Below, piece by piece: positions 57,169 through 64,000 of a stretch of DNA of 64,000 nucleotides. The position numbers and the translations under genes were made by a program. The DNA is from an uncultured Prevotellaceae bacterium (GTDB lineage: Bacteria; Bacteroidota; Bacteroidia; Bacteroidales; Bacteroidaceae). The notes beneath the pieces are model-generated. The model was not told the DNA's origin and searched no databases. It worked only from the letters and a program-made list of their open reading frames with translations. The stretch lies in assembly GCA_900318115.1 (NCBI GenBank), contig ONJJ01000031.1, positions 26,265 to 90,264 of the forward strand. The letters run 5' to 3'. Numbering within the stretch: the stretch's first letter is position 1; every line of letters begins with the position of its first letter.

Positions 57169-58857
57169 CTATGTCTTGGTGTACTCCGAGGGAGTGACAC
57201 CATACCTATTCTTGAATGCTCGGGTGAAGTTCGATTTGTCCTCGAAGCCGCAGCGCAGTCCCACTTCTTGGATATTCAGTTCGGGGTGCTTGTCCAGCAG
57301 GTCCTTGGCTTTCTCCATGCGCAGTCGCATGAGGTAGGCCTGGGGCTTCTCCTGCACGAGTTCCGTGAACTTCCGTCGGAAGCTGGTCATGCTCATGCAC
57401 ATCTCCTGTGCCATGGCTGCTACGTCGATGCGTCCCTCGTCGATCTGCCGGTCCACAATCTCCTTCACCCTGTTCAGGAACTCGCGGTCGTGGGGAAGCA
57501 TGGTGTCGTCGTCAGAATCGGTGGAGGCTGCCATCGAAGCATCCACCAGCTTATCGCCCGATTGTTGGCTGCTGAGTTCCTCGAGGCTGTCGGTCAGCTG
57601 ATTGAACTGCAGCTCGAACTCGCGTGTGCGGCGACGCAGTCGCCAATACTGCCATCCGGCAATGCAGCCCAGCAGCAGCGCGACGAGGAGTCCGATATAA
57701 TAATGTTTGCGTGCGCGCGCACGATGTTGCTCGGTTTCGGCCTGCAGCTCGGCGTTCTCCAAGAGGGCGCTCTGCTCGCCCATGGCGGCAGCCACCTGGC
57801 TGCTGTAGAGGCTGTCTTTCAGGAAATTGTAGCGGGCGAAGTGCTCCTGAGCCACGTCGGGGAGCGAGTCGTGGAGGGATTTGTAAAGACCCAATCGGGT
57901 GTGCAGCTCATTGTAAACATCGCCCATGGCCTGGAAGATCTGCAGCGCTGTCTGGTAGTAGCGGGCGGCGGTGGCAGGGTCCTCGGCGTGCATGGAGAGT
58001 TCGCCCATCTTGTTGCAGGCTATTCCCAAGGAGTGGTAGTCGCCGGAGCTCTGCAGCACGGGTATGGCAGCCTTCAGGCACTCGCGTGCCTCGTCCAGTC
58101 GATCCAGTCCCACGAGGGCTGCCGCCATCTGTGTCTGCCGCACTGCCACGCGGTCGGCGTTGCCCAGTCTGGCATCGATGTCCCGGGCCCGGGTGGCATA
58201 CTCGAGTGCTTTCTCCTGTTCGTCCAGGGCATGGTAAACGTCAGCGGCCGTGCCGTTGAGGATGGCCAGACGCCTTTGGTTCCCAGCCTTCTCGCACGCT
58301 TCGATACCTTTCAGCACATAGGGCTCGGCCTCTTGCGGCAGGTTGGCACTGATATAGATGCCTGCCAAGGTGTTCAGGCTGGCACTGATGCGGTCGTTGT
58401 CGCCACTCTTCAGGTCCAGCTCGTAGCATCGTTTGGCGTAGTCGATAGCCTTCGGTTGGTCGCCTAAGCGGACATAGTTCAGTGAGAGGAGGCTGAGGCA
58501 GTCTGCGGCAGCATCGCCATGGTAGAGTGGCAATGCCTGGAGGCAACGCTCCACGGATTCCTGATAGCGCTGTCCGTCATAGAGCAGTTCTCCTGCCCAG
58601 TAGCATACCTGCTGGCGCACGGAGTCGGAGGGGGTGTCGACGCCAAAATGCACGGTTTCATCGATGAATCCGATGGCTTGCAGCTGTTGGAAGAAGTCGT
58701 TTGCCACAGAGAGACGGAGCACATCGTCCTCCGCGGCATCGAACTGTGCGAGGAGCGTCAACGGGTCCTTGGTTGCCTCGTCTGCCAGCACCAAGCGCGG
58801 CAGGAGGGAGGTGAGGAAGGACAGGAGGAAAAGAAAGTATAGTCTGTGCTGCTTCAT
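57169..58857 (-). CDS. Membrane-anchored TPR protein with cytosolic AraC-type DNA-binding domain
   Basis: A 562-aa regulator. After a signal-like segment (LYFLFLLSFLTSLLPRLVLA), residues about 30-370 form tetratricopeptide-like helical pairs in the periplasm (ADCLSLLSLNYVRLGDQPKAIDYAKRCYELD, GELSMHAEDPATAARYYQTALQIFQAMGD). A transmembrane helix near 386-406 (YYIGLLVALLLGCIAGWQYW) is followed by a coiled linker and, from about 460, an AraC/XylS domain (IDVAAMAQEMCMSMTSFRRKFTELV, IQEVGLRCGFEDKSNFTRAFKNRYGVTPSEY). It should sense something in the periplasm and bind DNA from the membrane. The operon downstream is the likely target. No kinase domain is present, unlike hybrid two-component systems. 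Confidence 0.9.
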   Translation of the reverse strand: MKQHRLYFLFLLSFLTSLLPRLVLADEATKDPLTLLAQFDAAEDDVLRLSVANDFFQQLQAIGFIDETVHFGVDTPSDSVRQQVCYWAGELLYDGQRYQESVERCLQALPLYHGDAAADCLSLLSLNYVRLGDQPKAIDYAKRCYELDLKSGDNDRISASLNTLAGIYISANLPQEAEPYVLKGIEACEKAGNQRRLAILNGTAADVYHALDEQEKALEYATRARDIDARLGNADRVAVRQTQMAAALVGLDRLDEARECLKAAIPVLQSSGDYHSLGIACNKMGELSMHAEDPATAARYYQTALQIFQAMGDVYNELHTRLGLYKSLHDSLPDVAQEHFARYNFLKDSLYSSQVAAAMGEQSALLENAELQAETEQHRARARKHYYIGLLVALLLGCIAGWQYWRLRRRTREFELQFNQLTDSLEELSSQQSGDKLVDASMAASTDSDDDTMLPHDREFLNRVKEIVDRQIDEGRIDVAAMAQEMCMSMTSFRRKFTELVQEKPQAYLMRLRMEKAKDLLDKHPELNIQEVGLRCGFEDKSNFTRAFKNRYGVTPSEYTKT

Positions 58858-58876
58858 TGGCTTAGCTTCATTGGTT

Positions 58877-58914
58877 TAAAAAAGGTACCCGCCCGTAACT
58901 TACTACAGGCGGGC
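58877..58914 (-). terminator. Terminator downstream of mdh
   Basis: On the minus strand CCCGCC (58908-58913) and GGCGGG (58888-58893) pair, extended by GTA/TAC, followed by TACC and a run of T. The following 58915-59055 shows no gene. Confidence 0.8.
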
Positions 58915-59055
58915 ACAAAGGTTCAATAGTTTGCACCTTTTCTCGCCATGGCTGCATTTGAAGTAAGCTTCATGCAGCTCATCTGGCTTATCGAATAGGT
59001 TCTTACGTGAGAGGCCTGAGAATCCTCAGAACCTCTTTCGACGTGTTCTGCTCAT

Positions 59056-60042
59056 TTAGAGGTTGGGGTTGTCCTTGCCCCAGTCCTCTACGGCGGGAAT
59101 GATGCCGAGGCTGATGATCTCGTCGCGCATCTTCTGCAGGTGCTCGTAGGAAGCCTGCAGGGCAGCCATCTCTTCAGCAGTTCCCTCGGGAGCGGTGAAG
59201 TGTACGCCGTCCTTGTCGATGACGCTGGGCATGGCCATCATCACGTTCTTGAAGCCGAACGCGTTGACATAGCAGCCGGCAGGCCAGGTGAAGGGTTCGC
59301 CGCCCATGGCGCCCTCGATCATCTTGACAGCCTGGTAAGCGGGGCTCTGGAAGGAACTGCGGCCGCGCAGCTTGATGATGTTGCTGCCGCCCTGGGTGGT
59401 CATGTGCTTGATTTCAGCCCAGCGCTCGGCGGACAGGGGCAGTTCGGAGAGGGGCTTGCCGTCGATGAGTGCCTTGCTGGCGAAGACGGCCATCTGCTCG
59501 CCGTGGCCACCATAGGTGTAGGCGTTGGTGACCTTGTCCTGCTGGACGCCGAACTCCTGGGCCAGCTGCTGCTGCAGACGGGTGCTGTCGAGAGCTGCGA
59601 GGGAGGTGAGCTGGTTGGGCTTCAGACCGGAGTGGATGAGAGCGGTCAGGGCGGTGACGTCAGCGGGGTTGAAGATGACGACGACGTGCTTGACGTCGGG
59701 ACAGTACTTCTTGATGTTCTCGCCGAAGTCGGCAGCAATCTGGCAGTTGCCTTTCAGCAGATCCTCACGCGTCATGCCTTCCTTGCGGGGAGCGCCGCCG
59801 GAGGAGATGATGTACTTGGCACCGGTGAAGGCCACGGCGGGATCTACGGTGTAGGAGATGTTGGCACCGGGGATGGCGCAGTGGCACATCTCGTCATAGA
59901 CACCATGAACACCGGGCTCATAGATATCATACAGGCAGATGTTGGGAGTCAGACCCAGCATCAGCACACTCTGGACCATATTGGAACCGATCATGCCGCC
60001 GGCACCAACAATCACAAGCTTGTCGTTCGTTAAGAATTTCAT
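59056..60042 (-). CDS. mdh: Malate dehydrogenase
   Basis: A 328-aa NAD-dependent enzyme, malate to oxaloacetate. The nucleotide-binding loop GAGGMIGS is at 13-20, with Asp in LYDIYEPGVHGVYDEM. The substrate-binding ARGs expected in APRKEGMTREDLL and the region FNPADVTALTALIHSG are present, as are STRLQQQLAQEFGV and the catalytic His in YTYGGHGEQM near 180. It belongs to the Bacteroidales type that is more LDH-like in sequence. It stands alone, divergent from pepP, with its own promoter and terminator. Confidence 0.93.
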   Translation of the reverse strand: MKFLTNDKLVIVGAGGMIGSNMVQSVLMLGLTPNICLYDIYEPGVHGVYDEMCHCAIPGANISYTVDPAVAFTGAKYIISSGGAPRKEGMTREDLLKGNCQIAADFGENIKKYCPDVKHVVVIFNPADVTALTALIHSGLKPNQLTSLAALDSTRLQQQLAQEFGVQQDKVTNAYTYGGHGEQMAVFASKALIDGKPLSELPLSAERWAEIKHMTTQGGSNIIKLRGRSSFQSPAYQAVKMIEGAMGGEPFTWPAGCYVNAFGFKNVMMAMPSVIDKDGVHFTAPEGTAEEMAALQASYEHLQKMRDEIISLGIIPAVEDWGKDNPNL

Positions 60043-60097
60043 TCGTTTTAGGGCTTTAATTGTGAATAAGTTTATGTGTTATTGAGTTATTGCAGGG

Positions 60098-60105
60098 CAA
60101 AAGTA
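60098..60105 (-). promoter_or_regulatory. -7 box of mdh promoter
   Basis: The minus strand reads TACTTTTG, 56 nt before the mdh ATG. The nearest TTTG lies 24 nt upstream, a little further than usual. Confidence 0.65.
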
Positions 60106-60146
60106 ATCTTTTTTTATGGATTAAGCGCACAAAAAGACAAAAACTT

Positions 60147-60177
60147 TTTGTAAAATGGCCTGAATGGCGTATTTTTG
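60147..60177 (+). promoter_or_regulatory. Promoter of the aminopeptidase P gene
   Basis: TTTG (60147-60150), 19 nt, TATTTTTG (60170-60177). Transcript start near 60184, 26 nt before the ATG at 60210. This excludes the longer frame beginning at 60090. Confidence 0.85.
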
Positions 60178-60209
60178 CAAAGCAGAAAGAGCAAATACAC
60201 CTTAAAATT

Positions 60210-62045
60210 ATGACGAAAGCAGACATTATTACGCGAAGAGTGGAGTCCTTGCGCGCTTGGATGCGCAAAGAGGACATCGCTGCTTATATTTTTCCCAGCA
60301 CCGACCCCCACAGCGGCGAATATGTGCCCGACCGATGGAAGGGGCGTGAGTGGATTTCCGGCTTCAATGGTTCGGCCGGCACGGCGGTTGTTACCCTGAC
60401 CAGTGCCGGCCTCTGGACGGACAGCCGCTACTGGCTGGCCGCCGAGGAACAGACAGCAGGTACCCCTTTCGAAGTGATTCGTTGTGGACGCAATGTGGCC
60501 ACGGCCGAGGAACTGGCCGCATGGATAGAGAGCCACGAGGCAGAACGCGGGTCGGAAGCTGTCGTGGGCTTGGATGCAAGGTCCAACACCACGGAGAGCG
60601 TGGAGGAGATGAAGGAACAGCTGGCGCTGCGAGGATTCAGCATCGTGGACGTCGATCCGCTGGTAGATCTCTGGGAAGACCGGCCGGAAGTGCCGCAGGC
60701 ACCCATAGAAATACAGCCTTTGGAACTGGCAGGTCGAAGCGTAGCCCAGAAGTTGGACGACATCCGTGGAGAACTGCGTAGAAATCGTGCCGACGCCCTG
60801 GTGGTCAGCCAGCTGGATGAAATCGCCTGGGCGCTGAACCTCCGCGGCACGGACGTCCACTGCACACCCGTCTTTGTCTCGTACCTGCTCGTCCTGCCAA
60901 AGAAGGTGTTGCTCTATGTGAATCGTAAGAAGGTAACGCCGGAAGTTGCCGCTTACCTCCGGGAGAACGGCATCGTCGTTCATCCCTACGATACCTTGGA
61001 AGCCGACCTGGTAGATAGTCAGGTCGACGGCGTATCGCTGAAGTCGCTTGCCATTCAGTTCGACCCTGCAACGACGAACTATTCTATCTGTGACGCCCTG
61101 GCAGCTTGGAATGCCAAGGTTGTGCGCAAGACATCCCCCATCATGGCTCTGCGCGCCATCAAGAACGAGGCCGAAATAGCCGGCTTCCGCCGTGCGATGC
61201 TGAAGGACGGCGTGGCGATGGTGAAGTTCCTGAGGTGGCTGGAAGAGCAATCCCAGGTCCTCCCGGAGGCCGGGAGCATGGAGCTCACAGAACTCTCCGT
61301 GGATAGGAAGCTGACTTCGCTGCGCGCAGAGCAGGAAGGCTTCCGCGACATTTCCTTCGATACCATCGCGGGCTATGGCGCCCATGCCGCTATCGTCCAC
61401 TACGAGGCAACGCCCGAGACGGACGTCCCCCTGAAGCCTCAGGGACTGCTGCTGCTGGACAGCGGAGCGCAATATCAGGACGGCACCACGGATATCACCC
61501 GTACCATAGCCCTGGGGCCGCTGACAGAGCAGGAGAGGCGCGACTACACCCTCGTGCTGAAAGGACATATCCGTCTGGCAACGGCCGTGTTCCCCAAGGG
61601 AACGACAGGCACACAGCTGGACGTGCTGGCACGCTACGCCATGTGGCAGGACCACAAGAACTATGGTCACGGCACGGGACATGGTGTGGGTAGCTACCTC
61701 AGCGTCCATGAGGGACCTCATCAGTTCCGCATGAATTGGATGCCCGCCCAGCTGCAGGCTGGAATGACCGTCACCATCGAACCCGGAATCTACATCGCAG
61801 GCAGCCACGGAGCCCGCACGGAGAATACCATGCTCATCGTTCCTGACAGCGAGGATGGCTGGATGCGTATGGAACCTCTGACGCTCTGTCCTATCGACAC
61901 GACACCCATCGTATGGGAGATGATGGCGCCAGACGAGATAGAATACCTTAATAATTATCACGCTCACGTGCGCGAAGCTCTCCTTCCCCTGCTTCATGAT
62001 GAAGCAGACAGAGAGTTCCTGAAATTAAAGACAGAAAGGCACTAA
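60210..62045 (+). CDS. pepP: Xaa-Pro aminopeptidase (M24B, long eukaryote-like form)
   Basis: A 611-aa metallopeptidase that removes N-terminal residues before proline. Two creatinase-like N-terminal domains (residues about 10-310, with GFNGSAGTAVVTLTSAGLWTDSRYWLAAEEQ) precede the pita-bread catalytic domain. Metal ligands are visible in LLLDSGAQYQDGTTDITRT (Asp near 415 and 426), HGTGHGVGSYLSVHEGPH near 486, TIEPGIYIAGSHGARTENTMLIV (Glu near 522 and 536). The three-domain length matches the longer APP1-like type. The start at 60210 follows the promoter position. Probably cytosolic. Confidence 0.94.
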   Translation: MTKADIITRRVESLRAWMRKEDIAAYIFPSTDPHSGEYVPDRWKGREWISGFNGSAGTAVVTLTSAGLWTDSRYWLAAEEQTAGTPFEVIRCGRNVATAEELAAWIESHEAERGSEAVVGLDARSNTTESVEEMKEQLALRGFSIVDVDPLVDLWEDRPEVPQAPIEIQPLELAGRSVAQKLDDIRGELRRNRADALVVSQLDEIAWALNLRGTDVHCTPVFVSYLLVLPKKVLLYVNRKKVTPEVAAYLRENGIVVHPYDTLEADLVDSQVDGVSLKSLAIQFDPATTNYSICDALAAWNAKVVRKTSPIMALRAIKNEAEIAGFRRAMLKDGVAMVKFLRWLEEQSQVLPEAGSMELTELSVDRKLTSLRAEQEGFRDISFDTIAGYGAHAAIVHYEATPETDVPLKPQGLLLLDSGAQYQDGTTDITRTIALGPLTEQERRDYTLVLKGHIRLATAVFPKGTTGTQLDVLARYAMWQDHKNYGHGTGHGVGSYLSVHEGPHQFRMNWMPAQLQAGMTVTIEPGIYIAGSHGARTENTMLIVPDSEDGWMRMEPLTLCPIDTTPIVWEMMAPDEIEYLNNYHAHVREALLPLLHDEADREFLKLKTERH

Positions 62046-62112
62046 AAGTCTGGAAGTCTATAAAGTCTGGAAGTCTATAAAGTCTGGAAGTCTATAAAGT
62101 CTGAAAGAGTAT
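62045..62112. repeat. Four 17-bp tandem repeats (AAAGTCTGGAAGTCTAT)
   Basis: Units at 62045-62061, 62062-62078 and 62079-62095 are identical, the fourth (62096-62112) differs at a few bases. They begin at the last codon of pepP and fill the space to the next gene. A short GC-rich inverted pair (CCTCC...GGAGG) follows near 62126-62143. Confidence 0.9.
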
Positions 62113-62180
62113 AATCATTCAAATAACCTCCACCCATCCGGAGGTTCTTCCCTCGGAGGAGGGAGTGGGGTGGGTTCCTT

Positions 62181-62750
62181 ATGGCAATCGTAAAAATAGT
62201 CAAGGGCTTGAAGCCCAAATTCGGAAAACATTGTTATCTGGCGGATGGCGCAGTCATCATCGGCGAAGTGACGCTGGGTGACGATGTCACCATCTGGCCG
62301 TGTGCCGTCCTGCGTGGCGACGTCCATTATATCAAGATCGGGAATCGCTCGAATATCCAGGATAACTCCTGCGTCCACACCCTCAACGGGAAAGCACCTG
62401 TGGAAATTGGTGAGGACGTGACGGTGGGGCACAGCGTCACCCTGCATGGTTGCACCATCCTCGATGGCGCCCTCATCGGAATGGGAGCCACCGTGCTGGA
62501 TCATGCCGTAGTCGGACGTGGAGCCATCGTGGCGGCAGGAGCGCTGGTGCTCAGCGGCACTCATATCCCTGACGGAGAACTCTGGGGTGGTGTGCCGGCG
62601 AAGTTCATCAAACGTGTAGATCCAGAACAGGCGCAGGCCTTGAACAAGACCTACGCCTCTCATTACATTGAATATTCAGACTGGTACCGCGAGGCGGACC
62701 GCAATCCGGCGAACACGCAGAACGTCCTCAACGGCGAGGACTACGTCTGA
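62181..62750 (+). CDS. Gamma carbonic anhydrase-like left-handed beta-helix protein
   Basis: A 189-aa protein with hexapeptide repeats (AVIIGEVTLGDDVTIWPCAVLRGDVHYIKIGNRSNIQDNSCVHT) of the gamma-CA/YrdA type. Three His expected to bind metal are visible in CVHTL, VTVGHSVTLHGC. The C-terminal helix follows (VPAKFIKRVDPEQAQALNKTYASHYIEYSDWYRE). Members act as carbonic anhydrases or as related acyltransferase-like proteins; activity is not certain. It is 135 bp after pepP with tandem repeats between them. Confidence 0.92.
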   Translation: MAIVKIVKGLKPKFGKHCYLADGAVIIGEVTLGDDVTIWPCAVLRGDVHYIKIGNRSNIQDNSCVHTLNGKAPVEIGEDVTVGHSVTLHGCTILDGALIGMGATVLDHAVVGRGAIVAAGALVLSGTHIPDGELWGGVPAKFIKRVDPEQAQALNKTYASHYIEYSDWYREADRNPANTQNVLNGEDYV

Positions 62751-62783
62751 ATAGTTATCGGGTTCTTTTTATAGACCCCACTC

Positions 62784-63599
62784 TTACATAGCAAACACAT
62801 TGAAGCCGCCATCCACCACGGCTACCGTGCCCGTGACGAAACGCGAGGCCTCTGAGATGAGGTAGTGGATGGTGCCGCACAGCTCCTCCGGCTCGCCCAT
62901 ACGACCGAAGGGCGTCTGACGTATGACGTCCTGTCCGCGTTGGGTGTAGCTGCCGTCGGGGTTTGTCAGCAGTGAGCGGTTCTGTTCGGTGATGAAGAAA
63001 CCGGGAGCGATGGCGTTCACGCGGATGCCCTCGCCAAATTTCTTGGCACACTCCGTAGCCATGTAGGCCGTGAAGTTGGAGATGCCCGCCTTGGCGGCAG
63101 CGTATCCACAGACGCGTGTCATTGGGCGGAAAGCAGCCATCGAGGAGAAGTTGACAATGGCTCCATGCCCCTGCCGGGCCATCGGGTGGAGGAATACTTG
63201 GGTGGGGATGACGGTCCCCGTCAGGTTCAGGTCCAGAACGGTCTGAAACTGAGCCGGGTCGAGGTCGAAGAACGTCTTGTCGGGGGCGATGGTAGCTCCC
63301 GGCATATTGCCTCCGGCTGCATTCAGCAGGGCGTCGATGCGGCCATATCGGGCAAGGATCTCATCGCAGTTCTGCTGCACCTTGGCCACATCGAGGACGT
63401 TGGTCTCCAGGAACAGGGCTTCGCCTCCGGCTTGGGTGATGTCTGCCACGATGGCTTCGCCCACCTCGCGCTTGCGCCCGAGGATGACCACCTTGGCTCC
63501 TTCGGCGGCGAGGTATTTGGCAATAGCCCGACCCAGCACGCCTGTGCCGCCCGTGATGACCACTACGTGGCCTTGGATGTCAAATAGATTCTGTTTCAT
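62784..63599 (-). CDS. SDR-family D-mannonate oxidoreductase (fructuronate reductase) candidate
   Basis: A 271-aa short-chain dehydrogenase: TGGTGVLG at 16-23 binds the nucleotide, NAAGG in the middle, and Ser-Tyr-Lys catalytic residues in IVNFSSMAAF and YAAAK. The stretch ATECAKKFGEGIRVNAIAPGFFITEQNRSLL is characteristic of the SDR proteins annotated as mannonate oxidoreductase in Bacillus (YjmF) and Bacteroidales. That activity would supply the missing step between uxaC and uxuA found at 5.7-9.9 kb. The precise substrate is inferred from family and genome context. It converges on the gamma-CA gene with 33 bp between, and starts 50 bp after greA ends. Confidence 0.8.
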   Translation of the reverse strand: MKQNLFDIQGHVVVITGGTGVLGRAIAKYLAAEGAKVVILGRKREVGEAIVADITQAGGEALFLETNVLDVAKVQQNCDEILARYGRIDALLNAAGGNMPGATIAPDKTFFDLDPAQFQTVLDLNLTGTVIPTQVFLHPMARQGHGAIVNFSSMAAFRPMTRVCGYAAAKAGISNFTAYMATECAKKFGEGIRVNAIAPGFFITEQNRSLLTNPDGSYTQRGQDVIRQTPFGRMGEPEELCGTIHYLISEASRFVTGTVAVVDGGFNVFAM

Positions 63600-63649
63600 A
63601 GTTAGTCGCTTGAATCTTGTTGTGGATTTGCGGAAAATGTTGTGTGCTT

Positions 63650-64000
63650 CTAAGCATCGATGGTGATGCTGTCGATGCGCAAGCGTAGTAGTCCTGCGGG
63701 GACATGCACCTCCACCACGTCACCCACGGCCTTGTTCAGGAGAGCTTGGCCGATGGGTGACTTGATGGAAATCTTGCCTTCACGGAGGTTGGCTTCGTGG
63801 GGACTGGCGATGGTGTAGGTCATGTGGGCGTTGTTGTTTAAGTTCGTCATCTCCACACGGCTGAGTAGTTGTACGGTGTCGCCGCTAAGTCGAGAGGTGT
63901 CAAGCACGCGAGCGTGGGCGAGCACGCGCTGTTTGAAGCGGATGCGTCCGAGCAGTCGTCCTTGTTCTCGCTTGGCAGCGTGGTACTCAAAGTTCTCGCT
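63650..64000 (-). CDS. greA: Transcript cleavage factor GreA, 5' end beyond window
   Basis: The minus-strand frame is open from the right edge to 63650 (116 codons visible). It begins SENFEYHAAKREQGRLLGRI, the N-terminal coiled-coil region of GreA, and continues with the C-terminal FKBP-like domain (VLDTSRLSGDTVQLLSRVEMTNLNNNAHMTYTI, IGQALLNKAVGDVVEVHVPAG). GreA rescues backtracked RNA polymerase. The first roughly 40 residues lie outside. The SDR gene follows after 50 bp. Confidence 0.93.
   Translation of the reverse strand, partial: SENFEYHAAKREQGRLLGRIRFKQRVLAHARVLDTSRLSGDTVQLLSRVEMTNLNNNAHMTYTIASPHEANLREGKISIKSPIGQALLNKAVGDVVEVHVPAGLLRLRIDSITIDA

Noticed and set aside
60114-61997. Open frame of 627 codons on the minus strand
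   Set aside because: Complement of pepP; the sense strand has all peptidase motifs.

Overview
The window is a piece of a Bacteroidota chromosome, most likely order Bacteroidales and perhaps Prevotellaceae-like. The evidence is the promoter style (a TAnnTTTG box about 20 nt after TTTG, seen many times), few Shine-Dalgarno sites, tRNA genes without an encoded CCA, and typical gene families: a DUF6089-like barrel next to uppS and bamA, a DUF6242-like lipoprotein, MG2-type exported proteins, a VirE/HU pair, a membrane-anchored TPR-AraC regulator and a T9SS-like C-terminus. Core genes are fairly GC-rich by eye. Parts of the restriction-modification island, above all hsdS, are clearly AT-richer.

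Layout. 1-3.8 kb: envelope operon on the minus strand (DUF6242-like lipoprotein, DUF6089-like barrel, uppS, bamA running off the left edge). 3.8-5.7 kb: divergent ribD and prmC. 5.7-16.3 kb: a seven-gene minus-strand run headed by glmM, then GH3, laminarinase-like GH16, serine-type sulfatase, uxaC, a hexuronate-type MFS transporter and uxuA. It joins sulfated polysaccharide or beta-glucan breakdown with uronate catabolism. The likely next enzyme, an SDR-type mannonate oxidoreductase, sits at 62.8-63.6 kb. 16.5-20.5 kb: a large MG2-type exported protein and a NahK-like sugar 1-kinase. 20.6-23.4 kb: tRNA-Leu, tRNA-Val, nhaA and a phosphoribosyltransferase.

23.5-35.3 kb: a type I restriction-modification island. 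The present operon is hsdM, a 59-aa ORF, a small exported protein, an unknown 323-aa protein, a DUF1016 nuclease, a frameshifted hsdS and hsdR. Beside it lie relics of a second hsd operon in the same gene order: an internally deleted hsdM, a truncated rhuM, a REP-type transposase element, the last codons of an hsdS, an intact fic gene and the first codons of an hsdR. The island is bracketed by copies of an intergenic repeat. 35.4-38 kb: a VirE-like ATPase divergent from an HU-like protein, whose leader carries a tandem repeat.

38.5-58.9 kb: six exported proteins on one strand (1020, 574, 2720, 769, 245 and 741 aa) preceded by a TPR-transmembrane-AraC regulator. Two direct repeats with a 21-bp period lie just upstream of a poor promoter, as expected for AraC-type activation. 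This looks like a regulated surface system of unknown purpose and is the best candidate here for something undescribed. 59-64 kb: mdh, an aminopeptidase P, a gamma carbonic anhydrase-like protein, the mannonate oxidoreductase and the end of greA.
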